NCBI RefSeq assembly: GCF_963678635.1
Contig: NC_087065.1
Coordinates: forward strand, 57,004,754-57,068,753
From: Symsagittifera roscoffensis
Lineage: Eukaryota; Xenacoelomorpha; Acoela; Convolutidae
Reading direction: 5' to 3'
Length of the DNA stretch: 64,000 nucleotides
The notes under the pieces were generated by a model. That model was given only the letters and a program-made list of their open reading frames with translations. It did no database searches and had not been told where the DNA came from. Positions 11,401 through 23,800 of the stretch are shown piece after piece; positions within the stretch are counted from its first letter, which is position 1; each line of letters opens with the position of its first letter. A program made the position numbers and the translations under genes.

Positions 11401-14400
11401 CAGGATGTTTCCAGGAGTACTGAATTAGGAAATTCGAGTTGATAATGTTTCATAGCTCAATCTTTCGCCTAGAAAAAACACTCAACGGGCGTCTCCCCAA
11501 GTATTGTCGCATTAGTTCTCTTCGTATTTTTTTTAAATAGAAATTTTACAGTGGAAGTTCTCTTACTTGGCAGATTTTTCGCACATTGATTCAAGATTTC
11601 ATTTAAAACAAACCGAAGAAAACGTTCGAAAATTTTGCATTGAAAATTACGTCGACTTTACGACCTTCGCCTCATCTTTTGTTAATTACCTTGCCCTGTT
11701 ATATCTATCTATTATATATTTAAATGCGGGCTTCACTATCTCGCCATGTTTAAGCTTTTTCAACGTATTATTTTTGCATGTTTAAGCTATGTCGTATATT
11801 GCAATGGTTAAGATTTTTTTTTCGATTTTCCAATTTGATTTTAGTGATTATTTTACCGAGCTTAAATGAAACAGCCCAATATCGAATTAGGGGTTGCGAA
11901 TTTGGCCTCCAAGTTTGAATCCCCGAATCATTTAAGTTAACGAGATAAGACGATTTTTGAGATTTTTTCAAAAATTGTCAGACTTCAAATAAAAAAGTAA
12001 TTTACAAAACTTGAAGTTCCCAACCCTGTAGTTGGGTCCTGTCAGAGTAATCTCAAAGATTGCGAATCTTGCCTCCAAATATGACTGCTCAATTCTTTGT
12101 AGTTTTCGAGATATGACGTTTTTTTGTGATTTTTTCAAAACTTTTCAGAAAACTCAAATTATTATAATTTTTTTCAAAAAATCTGAAGTTCCCAACCCTG
12201 TAACTGGGTACTGTTAGAGTACTATCAAGGGTCGCGAATCTTGCCTCCAAATATGGTTGCTCAAATCCTTGTAGTTTTCGAGATATGATGTTTTTTGTGA
12301 TTTTTTCAAAAATTTTTCATAAAGTTTTAATTATTTCTCGAAATTTGAAATTCCCAACCTTGTAGTTGGGTGCTGTCAGAGTACTCTTAGGAGTAACAAA
12401 TCTTGCCTCCAAATTTGACTGTTCAACTCCTTGTAGTTTTCGAGATATGACTTTTTTTGTGATTTTTGCAAAAAATTTTCAGAAAACTTAGAATAATTTT
12501 TTGAAGCAAAATCTGAAATTTCCAACCCTGTAGTTGCGCACTGTCAGAGTGATCTCAAAGATTGCGATTCTTGCCTTCAAATATGACTGCTCATTTTTTT
12601 GTAGTTTTCGAGATATGACGTTTTCTGTGATTTTTTCAAAAATTTTCAGAAAGTTTAAATTAATTATTTTTCAAAATTTGAAATTCCCAACGCTATACTT
12701 CGGTGTTGTCAAGAGTACCCTAAAAAGTTGCAAATCTTGCTACATGTGACTGCTAAACGCGACTCAGGCGTCTCAATTTTTGCCTCCTAATATCAATGCT
12801 CAAATCCGTATAGTTTCCGAGATATGACGTTTTTTTTCGATTTTTTTCGGGAAACTTAGGTTTAAAAAAATTTTGGATTCCTAACCCTATAGTAGGGTGC
12901 TCTCAGGGACTCTCAGTGGTTGCAAATCTGGCCTCCAAAATTCTCCAGAGGGCCATTAAGGTTTCGAGAGGACGTTCTTAAAATGGGAATTAAAAAAATT
13001 TAAAAGTTCGAAATTACCAACCCTGTAATTGGGTGCTGTCAGAGTACACTAAAAGTTTGCAGATGTTGTTTCCAATATATGCGGTTTTTTTCATGAGTTC
13101 TCGAAAAATTTCGAAGCACCGAAGGTGCGTTAAGCGCTAGTTTTTATTTTATCGCAAGTGGTCGAATAGCTGCTTCGCTTCTGTGTTTGAATGTTTGGCT
13201 GAAATAATACAGCATTTCTTTAGTCCTAAGGTCATTATTCGAATCATTTTCATACCGGAAATTTGAATGGGTATTGTGGTAGGTTACGAGGCAGATGTTA
13301 AATGATGCCCTTAGAGATAAAGGACTCTGGTTCCCCGTGGATCCGGGCGCAGACGCCTCTCTTTGCGGAATGTGCGCGACAAGTGCAAGTGGCACAAATG
13401 CAGTCCGCTATGGCACCATGCGAGAAAATGTCCTCAATCTTGAAGTTGTATTGCCAGATGGTACAATTTGTCATACACAGGTAAATAAATGCCTTTAGAA
13501 AATTGTTCGAAATGGGTCGATCGTACAAACTGGCTATCTTCGGTTGGACTCTCTACTGAAATTTTACCACCAAGCGCTCTTCGCAATGTTTCTGATTTAA
13601 TTTATTCAACCTTGTTATTTAGAGATGCAAGAATACACCGAATTTTTTTGAACTAAAATTACCGATTTAATAGAAGCTGATCTTAAGGGTAAAGGCACAA
13701 GGGCCAGAAAGACAGCAGCTGGACTGAATTTGACCAACCTGTTTGTGGGATCGGAAGGTACTTTGGGAGTGATCACAGGAGCGACGCTCAGAATCCATGG
13801 GATCCCGGAGGCATCTGTTGTCGCAGTGTGTACTTTTTCGTCTCTGGAGGAAGCGGTCGAGAGTGCTACTATGGGTAATTGCTTTCATGATTAACCAATT
13901 TTACTATGAGATTTTTATGATGTGTTTCTAAGGTACCATGTGATCAGTATATGTACGCAAAAACAACAAGTGGCGAGAAAAATTAGCCCTAAAAGGATAA
14001 TCGAGGGAGACATGTCGAATGAAAATTGAAATTTTATCGTCTAAGTAAGACATGAAGTTCTGAAATGAGCGTTTTTATAAGGATGTCTCTCATTAAGAAC
14101 ACATTGAAAAATAGAAATGTCTCTGAGAAGTGTTCATGTAATGATCTGTGATCTTCAAGTGATGCAATGTGGCGTGCCAATTGCGAGGATGGAATTGCTG
14201 GACCCGGCCAGCATCAACGCCTGCAACAAATACAGCAAATTGTCTCTTGATACAAAACACACTCTCTTCTTCGAGTTTCACGGAAGCGAAAGAGGTATTA
14301 CAGAACAGGCAGAGACGGTGGGAGAGATCACGAAGGATTGTGGCGGAAGCAACTTTGAATTCGCCAAGGTCGGTCTGCACAGTCATATTTCATCTAGTTT

Positions 14401-17400
14401 CACAGTGTTGAATTCTTCTCACATCGGATTCAATTTAGCATTTTGATGACCTATGCGAGCGAACATAGTTCAGACTCATATAGGTCACGATGATTTTTTC
14501 AGGAAAAGTCCTAAAATTTGGAAAGGATCAAAAAAATTTTCGGGGTTAGATTTTTTGATTTATTTTTAAGTTCAATTCATTTTTTTTGTTTAAAAGAAGG
14601 CAAACTCTGCTATCGAACAGCAAAAGTGTAAATGTCACGAGAAAGTTTATCGAATTCTAGTTTCGAAAGTGGAATTTAATTTTCAAAAGGAATTTTTTTA
14701 TAATGAACAATTCAGTATTTTTTTCTCTCTTTTTTTGCGTTCATTGACTCTTTTCCAACAGTCTGTTCGCTATGTTTAAAAGCAACAAGTAAGAGCGTGG
14801 TAGGAATTTTGTGAAAACCATGTAGGTCCTGATGCTTTTTTCAGTAAGTTGTTTTAAAATTGACTTTTGATTTCTTTTATTAACTGAAGGCAAATTCAAC
14901 TATCGAACAGCAAGTGTTTGGAATATTCTAGAATTCGATTTTCAAAAAAATCAACTTCTGTAGAATAGATAACTCGATTTTACTTCAAAGCTATACAGTA
15001 CTTATACAAAGCTAAACTCTCTGGAATAACTTGAAATAGTTCAAAGTTTCTTGCAATAGTTCGATGTTTCATCTCTTGATTAGCTTGCTCTGGGAAAAAA
15101 AAAACGTTTGCAAATGGATTCAATTTCTGAAAACAGCTTGAAATGCTTCAATGTTTTTTGCTTAGTAGCTTGCTTTAAAAACATAATGTTTTTCGCGAAA
15201 TTATTCAAGCAATAAATACAATTTGAAATACTTGCTCAATAGCTTGCTTGGAAAAACTTGATTTTTCGCTATTTTTTTAAAAAGTTTTATTGTTCATTAG
15301 CCGGCTCAAAAACTTCCAAGCTCTTTCGAATTGGGTTAACTTGTGAAAACAACATGAAGTTGTTAAAAAATAATATTCGACTCAAAAAATCCTAATTTTT
15401 GCGCAAAGGTCTAAGCTGTCCTAAAATCTTGCAGTTCATCAAATTTTTACATCTCGATAGGTAGCTTGACATATTTTAATTGTTTCGCCATCCATTTCAC
15501 GTTCTGAAACAAATTGAAAATATTGGTTTCATCGCATGCTCGAAAAACTTGTTATTCCGAATCACTTCAAGCGTTGTAAGCCCTTTTACATTTGAAACAA
15601 TTTTTTGCTGATGATCATAAGCTTGGTTCAAAATTTTTTTGCGAATGAACTAAAGTGTTGCATGCTCAATAGCCTGAAGAAAACTAAAGGGAATTGATTG
15701 AAGCTGTGAAAACAACTAGGAAATTCTAGGTTTTTCAAGCTAAAAGAAACTTCGGGGAAACGACTCACGCTATAAATTAAGTTGAAAAAGCATTGTCAGT
15801 CAGTCAGTGGGCGTCACCATCCTTTGGATTCGAAGGTGTCTGTTATAATTCTTTTTTCTTTCGTTCTCAAAATAGCCGTTACTTTCCAGAGAATCTTGTT
15901 GCGGCCTGCATATTGTTCGTAATCATTACCCGCTGCTTCCTTTATCCTTTCTTTTCTGTTTTCGTTCAGTGCCTAAAGCGGCTTCCGACAAACTTTCTGA
16001 TTTCTACATAGCGAAGAAATCTGAAGTGACCTTATGTGCGAAATTTTACCTCAAAAACAGACGCTCAAGAACGAAGCCTAAAGCGCTTTCATTTATTACC
16101 AAACTTTTCCCCTTTTAGTTTCTGAAAATATTTTGAAAGAAACATTTTTCCAAGCCTACAGTTTTCCGACCGTCGTTCGGAAATCTCGCGCAAGCTGCCG
16201 TATGCTCTCTGGTCTATGATGTAAGACTTCGACTGATAACTCGGAATTCAAACTAAGTGGTTTTCACGAACGGGAATCCGTATGCTTCTGTCAGACGCCT
16301 ATATCACTTGTTCAGCCGCTGTATGATACCATATCAATACCTCAGTTCAACCAATCCCTTCATTGCCCCTTTTATGCAACAGTTTTTGCACATACAAAGT
16401 AGATATTGCATCTCTTCGACAATTTGACGTCCTTAGTCGGTTGTCCTTTCTGTCAAGTAGATTATTCGTCCCACCGTCACCAAGTTTTTTGACATTAACT
16501 GTTCAATATTGCTGAACCGTTTTTCTCAGAACTTTGTCGCAATTGCTCTTACTGGATATGGGATGTGTAGCGAATTAGATAAGAAAGTACCATTCACTAA
16601 CGACGAGCTCAAAACACCTTGACATTTTCGGACTGTTCGAGTTGTTGTCATTGAAGTTTAACCTTCTTCGTGGGAAGTTTAAAATGAGGACGCGCTCAAG
16701 CTCTAGCGCCGAGATTACTTTTGATGTTTTCCTTCAGAGAAAACATACCACTGAAAGTTTTACTCGGTAGAGTGTTCCATATTTTTGTTCCAGAAAAAGT
16801 AAGCGGATTTTTACCGAAATTTGTTGAAGTTTTTGGAATGATCAGTCTAGTTGCTGTATTTCTTTCGTTTTTTGAGAAGCAATCTCTGATATATTCTGGC
16901 ATAGAAATCAATTCTTTAGTTGAAAATGCTTAAAATTGATACGCTTAGTGATAAGCAGCCAGTGTAGATTGTGGAAAAATGGCGACATGCTGTAAAGTTT
17001 TGATATCTTAAAGACGTATCGGCATGTTGCATTCTGAACTTTCTGTAATTTAATGATTAGATATTGTGGTAACCCAGAGTACACGCTGTTGCAGTAATCG
17101 AGCCTAGAGAATGGGTGAGCATTCAGGCCAGAAGGTGTTTGTTGGAGAAGTTTTTAATAGTTGTAATGAATTTGTGGCTCTATTTGTTTCGGTCAAATAA
17201 TTTTGCCAGCAATTTAAAAGAGTTGAAAAAATCAAAATGGCGATTGTTGATGACAAAAAGTACTAGTTTCAGGTGCTTTCTTTTTTTCGTAAATATTGCA
17301 GAACAATCATTTCTAACTTCTCTTTTTCTGTGTTAATTTTCAATCTCATATTTTCGAACCAATCATTAATTTTATTTAAATCCAATTGAATCTTGTCAAA

Positions 17401-19995
17401 GTTTCCCTCATATGAGGATAGACTGCAGTTTAGCCTGGTTTCATCTGCATAAATTTGATAGTTCAAACTAGTTTTCAAAAGTACTGTTCGTTTTGGCGAA
17501 AAATAGACTGTGAAAAGCAACAATCCTAGCAAAGATTCTTGTGGAGCCCCAGTTTTAATGATACGAGGTTTCGATATAGTTTCATCTATCTTGATAAGTA
17601 TTCTACTACTGAGCTATGATGATCTTTGCTTGCCGATATTTTAAATCCTGCATTATTCTTGAGTAGAAGTAATCACAGCTCATGGTCAATAATCTCACAT
17701 GCTGTTGTAATTTCTGGGGCGATAACAGCTGTTTCTGTTCCTTTAGCTAGCTTAAGGAAGATGTCATTGGAAGTTTTCAGCTGGGCTGTCTCTGTCGAGA
17801 AAAGCTTTCTGTAAGCTGATTGTTTGATATCATGTAACTTATTTGCACTGAGATAGTCTGTTAATTGCACAAAAGTTACTCTCTCGAACATTCGAGAAAA
17901 AACGTAGATTTGCTATAGGTCCGTTAGATTTTAAAGTTTCCGTATCGAAATTTCGAAATAACTTTCTTTAGTTGCGGTTTTACCAAGGCTAATTTTAGCG
18001 CTTGAGGGAAAAAGCTAATTTCTATACATTAGTTTGAAAAGTTGAAGGAAATTCATCCAGTTATTATTGATTCTTTTCAGGTCAGAAGATTTCATTGGGT
18101 CTGACAATGATGCCGCATTTGAGCACTTGAGTGATGCCGCATTACTCAACTGCTTCGGTTATCGTTCTTAAATCAACTTTTTCAAATAATAGCATCTCTT
18201 CGGGGACAACTCTTCTCTCAATTTTAAAACTCGGCAGTTGTTATTCAAACGCATTTATTGGTTTTCAATTTTCGTTACAAAGAAATCATGTAAGTTCTCA
18301 AAGCTCTTGATAATTTCGTTTTGATTTAGGATACACTTTTTCTTTTTTTTATCCTAGCAGGGCTTCAAAACTTTTCAACTTTGACTTTTAATTCACTGTA
18401 GTGTTTAATTTTCTGTCTAAGTACTTTTTTTTTTACTTTTTTATGAACAATTCGTTGCATATGTTTGTTTGAAATTTCAGTTTGTTCCCATTTTCATTGT
18501 TCTGCGTTTTTTAAGCATTCCCTCTCAACTCCTTCTTTTCCTTTTGCGCTCTGAATTTCAGGATCAAAAAACTTAAACGTTTTTATGCGCTTCGTCATAG
18601 TTTTCAAAGGTGCATGATTTTCTATGAGTGTAGAAAAAATTTCATGTTTTGCCTCTGCTTTTGTGTCAAGATCTGATATTCTTTCATTTGAAAGAAAATT
18701 TAAAAATACTTCATCTTGGAGCTGTTTTCAGCACGCCGTTTAGAGGTTTCGATAGGAAATAGTGGTTACCATGGACTCTTGTCTAGGCATAGGAAAAACT
18801 CCACTGACCAGAGAATGGTCACTGAAATTGACGCCGAAGAATAATTGCTTGAATCGCCGGCTTACATAATCTTCATTGTTTGCGAATTGATTCAAGCTAT
18901 AGTTTTTCAAATATTTCAAGTTTCAACGCTTGGTTGTCTTGCTTAAAATCCGAATAAAGGTCTTTTAAGCGGAATGGAATTGATAATAGCTTGCCATATA
19001 CGTATGTTTTGCGAACCGAATCGCTCCATGGATAATCTTGACAATGCTCAAAGTTTCATCGCTCGACTATCCCGCTAAGAAAAGTTGAATTTTTTTGAAC
19101 CGATTCACGCTATAGATATAAGTTTGCGGAATCATCCCTTGACTAGCTTGGTTATAAAATCAACTTTTGCGAATCAAATTATGTTGGATGTGTTTTGACA
19201 GCCGGTTTTTCGAAACTATTCGTTTGCACAGGAAATGGAGAGGCGCAATGAGCTGTGGAAGGCGAGACATGCAGCCTACTGGGCTATTCTGGCAACTAAG
19301 CCAGGCCTGAAGGCATTCATCACTGACGTCTGTGTGCCAATCAGTAACCTCACCCCATGCATTCTGGAAGTGAACGAGGTCATAGAGACGAATGGTTTCA
19401 TGGCCAACATTGTGGGTCATGTGGGCGATGGAAATTTTCACTCCGTGTTGATGTACGATGCAAATGATAAAAGCGAAGAGGTGAGGGTTTCAAAACTGAC
19501 TAATGACCAGGTTTAGTTGCCCTTCTGCTGCGCAATGCAATAAACAGATGGCATTAGAACAAAGTTCATTCGGTAAAATATAGTGCGGTGGGTATCTTTG
19601 AAATACTGGGCTTTCACTCATTTCAATTGAAAGCAATTTAAGTTATGCGAGTCTATTAGTGTTGCATATGGTAGAAGTGATTTATATTTATGGTACGATT
19701 TCATTAATGCACTGTAGTTTGTTAGATTAGTTTTTGTTGTGTGATTGGTTTAGTATGTGTGGTTGGTTATGACATGTATAAATTCCAGGAACGACTGAAA
19801 AAAGTAACGACTGCCGTTGGCGATCTGGCCATGAAGTACCATGGAACGTGCACTGGTGAACACGGAGTGGGTCTGGGAAAGAAACACCTGCTGAAGAAGG
19901 AAGTGGGACCGGAGACGTATGCTCTAATGCAGCAGATCAAAAGAACACTGGACCCCAACTGTATCATGAACCCTCACAAAGTATTCGATGTATGA
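8463..19995 (+). CDS. LDHD: Mitochondrial D-lactate dehydrogenase (FAD-linked), complete, six exons
   Basis: Exons: 8463-8915, 13283-13480, 13688-13874, 14160-14368, 19232-19480, 19789-19995. All use GT-AG and keep phase, giving 500 residues (human LDHD is about 507). An in-frame TAA two codons before the ATG fixes the start. The first 30 residues are Arg-rich and lack acids, like a mitochondrial presequence. The FAD-binding part carries [13 protein letters not shown] (102-114), and the next exon has [11 protein letters not shown] and [11 protein letters not shown]. The C-terminal FAD-oxidase domain has GHVGDGNFH (411-419), HGTCTGEHG (450-458) and a closing NPHKVF. The family oxidises D-lactate and related D-2-hydroxyacids to 2-oxoacids and passes electrons to the respiratory chain, clearing methylglyoxal-derived D-lactate. 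Introns 1 (4.4 kb) and 4 (4.9 kb) are filled with repeats. No key motif is missing; function is inferred from homology. Confidence 0.95.
9465..9660 (+). repeat. Dispersed intronic repeat, copy 1 (related to 32870-33060 and 41745-41890)
   Basis: The order TTTTCCACGCAAA, CAGCTACCA, GAATGGGTTG, GATATACGAT, TCAGTCGTGATTCGAA recurs with small changes at about 32875-32965. The later part (CGTGATTCGGA and GTATCGAGAAAAA) recurs near 41815-41870. The element is diverged and non-coding; it lies in LDHD intron 1. Confidence 0.6.
10538..10930 (+). repeat. Two direct copies of a tRNA-like short element
   Basis: Copy 1 (about 10545-10612) has an A-box-like TGGCACCGATGTGATG, an anticodon-arm-like AGACTCTGAATCT and a good B box GGGTTCGATTCC. 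Copy 2 (about 10805-10872) has TGGCGTAGATGTGAGGATG, GAGACTCCGAATCTC and a weaker box GAGGTTCGGTTCC. In tRNA folding the 7-base loops would put CTG and CCG at the anticodon. The acceptor stems do not pair, so these look like tRNA-derived SINE heads or decayed tRNA copies, not working genes. They lie in LDHD intron 1. Confidence 0.5.
11870..13070 (+). repeat. Tandem repeat, about 165-bp unit, seven to eight copies
   Basis: The anchor CCCAACCCTGTAGTTGG or a close variant starts near 12019, 12191, 12353, 12521, 12686, 12880 and 13013. Between anchors each unit repeats CTGTCAGAGTA, GCGAATCTTGCCTCCAAAT, TGTAGTTTTCGAGATATGA and a T-rich tail in the same order. The first and last units are diverged. 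The array lies at the 3' end of LDHD intron 1, about 200 bp before exon 2. Similar short ORFs in neighbouring units are by-products of the repetition. Confidence 0.85.
14447..14970 (+). repeat. Abundant intronic repeat family, copy in LDHD intron 4
   Basis: Carries the family markers GTTCAGACTCATATAGG, GATGATTTTTTCAGGAAAA, GCAAACTCTGCTATCGAACA and GCAAAAGTGTAAATGTCACG. A second partial unit follows from about 14780 (TGTAGGTCCTGATGC, TTCAACTATCGAACAGCAA). Other copies are near 21300, 22260, 24130, 32455, 34300, 36455, 39520 and 40380. Confidence 0.65.
16690..18850 (-). pseudogene. Dead LINE (endonuclease-reverse transcriptase) on the minus strand in LDHD intron 4
   Basis: Reading leftward: an endonuclease end with SDHSLV (about 18808-18823); an RT segment with [14 protein letters not shown] and IIDHEL (17673-17891); [16 protein letters not shown] (about 17515-17560), the eroded GVPQGSVLGPLLF motif; YADE in place of YADD (about 17440-17455); and a C-terminal segment with [10 protein letters not shown] and IWNTLPS (16696-16911). 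The order matches Jockey/CR1-type LINE ORF2. Frames shift between segments, and both catalytic motifs are altered: motif A reads PEITTACE and motif C reads YADE. It therefore cannot be active. Confidence 0.8.
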
Positions 19996-20847
19996 ATTGT
20001 AGACGAATTGGAAAAAACTATTGAACTGACTTATCAAACTGAAAAGCAAACCATTACTAGTTGAACTAGTATATGTACTGTAAATGTTAAATGGAACTGC
20101 CTTTTATGGCAAAGTCGGACACAACATGACTACAGCTTTCATGGCTATAGGATTCTAAATGCTTTTGGTACCTGAATTTCGTCTCTGAGTTCGAACTTGA
20201 ATTCTTACTTTTAAGTTATGGCCGTAAAAGTTAGCAAATACAACCACATATCGGATGTTGCCTGGGCCACAACTGCCCTTTGATGTTGTAATTTTAAATC
20301 AGAAATAGATTAAAGGAAAACAGCTCAAAGCGTTTCAGACTTAAATGAAAATTGTTTTGTTCATATTCTTTTTAGAGATGGTATTTAAACGTATGAGTTA
20401 CAGAGCAAACATAGGTTTGGAATATTTAGACCCAAGAATCTTATGTGGAAAATGTTGCCGTGAAAAATAGAGCGTCATCTGATATTTGTTTTGCCTTCTG
20501 AAGATGTTATATTTCTATTATAGATAGCTAATCTCAATATAAAACTCGCGGTGCTCAACAGTTTGTAAATTTGTGAAAATTTTGTTAGAATACTTTTTTT
20601 ATCGATTCATTGTTCAACTTAGAGAATATGAATAATGTGCACTTGTTTATTTGATGAAGAAGAAAACAAACGTGATTTGATGTGCAATTGTTGCCATGTC
20701 AGAATCGGTTTTCATTTGTCATTTTTTTCAGGAAAAATGGTCAAATTGTAGCCCACAATATCTAGTTGAGCTGTATATTTGAGACTGGGGATTTAGGGCC
20801 TAATCTGTGATGCAGAGAGCTGGATTTGAACAAAGCTAGTGTACAAA
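19996..20847 (+). other. Intergenic: LDHD 3' flank and TBC1D24-like 5' flank
   Basis: 852 bases separate two plus-strand genes. They should hold the LDHD 3' UTR and poly(A) site and the next promoter. There is no canonical AATAAA soon after the stop, only an ATTAAA near 20308. No coding sequence or marked repeat was seen. Confidence 0.5.
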
Positions 20848-23800
20848 ATGGCGTACAGTCAATACGTGAACGTGGATGACTTGCCGCGGCCTGAAGCCAC
20901 CTCTTTGCCGACGGATCTGCCTCCTAATTCGGACCTCAACAAAATGAAGAAATATGTGCGGTGAGTTTTTGATTCGTGAAATGTCACTATTAAACGCATT
21001 CAATTCCCAAATTATAGGTAATGAGTTTTATGCGAATATTAATATGTCTGAATTGACTCTCTTAGTCTTACACTTAATTTTAAGCTCAGTAAGTCTCTTA
21101 CAGTGAGAACCAATGAGTCCCTAAGATTTGTGAAATTGAAAGAACTTCACCGTGAACTTTTTTTTTGGGATTTTATTGTCGATCGAAAATTTCCCAAAAC
21201 AAAGTCAATCATTCTTTTTTTTTGGTTTCTTCGAGTTCCTATTTTTTCAGGAAAAATGAAAATGTACTGGAAAAAATTACTGATTTTGTCAAATCGGGTT
21301 CATTGTTTGAATTGGTCTAAGTGTCAGTGAACATAGTTAAGACACTTATGTAGGTCGTGATGCTTTTTTAGTTAGAATTATTTTCAGGTGATCATGCTTA
21401 AACTTCCACTTTTTTTAATGCTCAATGCATGATCATTTGCTAAAAAGAAGGCAATTTCCGCTCTGTAATAACGAAAGAAGAATGACGCAAAAAGTGTGAT
21501 CTACTTTACTTTCTTCCATTTATTCAGATTTACCGCAGAAGAAAAAAAAACATATTTCAAGTTTTCTCAAAGTCAAAGAGTTATGAAAAAATGTCAATCA
21601 AAAAGTATTCTCGAAATTGAAAGAGCTCTAACGTGATGTTTTTATACTTAAAGATCTAGTTGAAATTCTATTTCATCTAACGAAATTTGGTCTTTTTTTA
21701 GGAGTCGATGAACGTAGCTCAGACTCTTATATAAGGTCATGATGGTTTTTTTTTCAGGAAAGTTTGTTTAGGCTCATGTGACTTTTTGCCGTTTGACTTT
21801 TGATTTGCTTTGAGTTCAGTTCATTTTTTGCTTAAAGGAAGGGAAACTCCACTGTAGTGAAGCAAAAGGGTAAAGGGCACGAAACATGTGATCGACTTGT
21901 AATTGCAAAATGGATGTTAATTTTCAGATTTCCCAGCAAATAAAATTTTTACATAATAATCCAGTTTTCTCAAGTTGGGTTAATTTTAATCAGAAAGGGT
22001 TCATAATATTTTGATCCAGAAATTCAAAAAGAATAAAGACCTTTTTTTTGAAAATCGAGAATTTAGGTTTTTCAAAAAATCTGTCGGTATTTTTTTTCTA
22101 TTTACTTGCGTTCTTCGACTCATGTTTTTTGGCTCAAATTGGGTTATTTGTTTAAATCAAGTTTTTAATTATCAATGAAAGTAGTCGTCAAGAAATTGAT
22201 GTAGTGCGCGACGAGTTTTTAAGTGTAAAAGAAGGAAGTGATTCTCATTTTTATAGGTCTCGATAATTTTTTCAGTAGAATTCTTAAAATTTGTTCGTTC
22301 AAATTCAGTTTTTTGATTTTCGATTGAACTTTATTTCCTTTTTAAAAAAGTTGGGGTAACTCCACTATCGAACAGCAAAAGTGTAAAGGTCGCGGCAAAC
22401 TTGTATGGTTGAACTTTTTGTCGTTTGACTTTTGATTTATTTTTGAAACGAGGCAAAAAATTGTGCATGATTTTTAGGTTTGAGTGTGGATTTTTTTTGT
22501 AGCTGTTCCCAGCGAAGAAAAAAAACCTAAGAAGCGTTGAAGTTTACCAGCTTTAATTCATTTTGAGTGTTAATATTGGAGCTTTAATCAACGAGGAAAA
22601 GGACGAAATTACGAGCGACTCAGATTGATTTACAAAGAACAGTGCGTTAAAAGCTCTGTAAAAAGCTGATCAGAATGTTTGTTGAACCTTTTCCTTTTCT
22701 TGTGGATAAATCTTAACGTGAGAAGGAAAGAAAGAATTTATTTCTCCTGAAAAAAATTTGAGTCAAATTATATAAAATACAACAAAATCTGGAGAGGACA
22801 GACAAAGGGATTTTGGGATCTACCAAGCGCCTATACTGCAAGCAAATATGCTTTTATTAACAACAAGTAGCAAGTGTTAACAAATAGCAACAAAAATGTT
22901 TATTCCTTCTGAATTAATTTTTATTAAGTTGAGCAAGTTATAAATCATCAACTGGCCAGCAGATACAAAAAGTAAATATCGATTATCAACCTTAAGCATG
23001 GCCACATTAATCAGCTGCGACGATAATGTCATAAAACGCAATTTTAAAAAAGCAAGCCACGGAAAAAAACTCACCCAATAATTCAAAATTTGAAAAACAC
23101 GATACATTGAAATTACACGTTCTTTAATTTTTGACCATTTTAATTAAATAGTCTTTAGCGTATTGAAAATTGCAAACACTGAGAAACATTTGTTCTTTTT
23201 GAAGTGATATACTGAGATATTTTCACAAAAAATGAGATCGCTAAAATAAGAACATTTGAGGCACATTTTTTCACTCAAGAATCCTTACTCCTAGAGAATT
23301 ATCCAGCACTATTCAACGAATGGTTTCAGCCTTGAACTAAAAGTAAACAAATCTGGGTTACCAATTCGAAATATTGATTTAAGTACGAGGGTTTAAAATT
23401 TTGATAAAAACGTTATATTTGCTTATGTTGTATTTTATAAAAAAAGTTTAATGTGTCTGCATTTAAAAATTTTTTCAAATCCCACGGGCAATAACTTCAA
23501 GGTTTTAAGTGTGTTATACAATTTGCATGCTCTATACCGTATCGAGGTTTTATCTATTTCAATTCTGCAAAAAGTTCCGAAAGCAAACTAACCTGAGCCT
23601 TCCTTGTGGCTTTAAGTGAATTTTGGAAAGCAAACATTTCGTTTGAAAAAGTTTCGAAATGTAATTTTTTCACAAATTTGAGTGCAAATTTGATCAAGTG
23701 GTAGACTTGTTACTCATGTGCAAGCTTTTTTTTGAAATCTCATTATACTGATTAAGCCGCTATCTGAAAAAAAACCTTTTATTTTCATTTTTTCAGAAGT

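Noticed and set aside
11567-12749. Similar short ORFs (for example 12032 and 12534) suggesting a repeated small protein
   Set aside because: They arise because the 165-bp unit recurs; there are no splice or coding signals and the sequence drifts at all codon positions.
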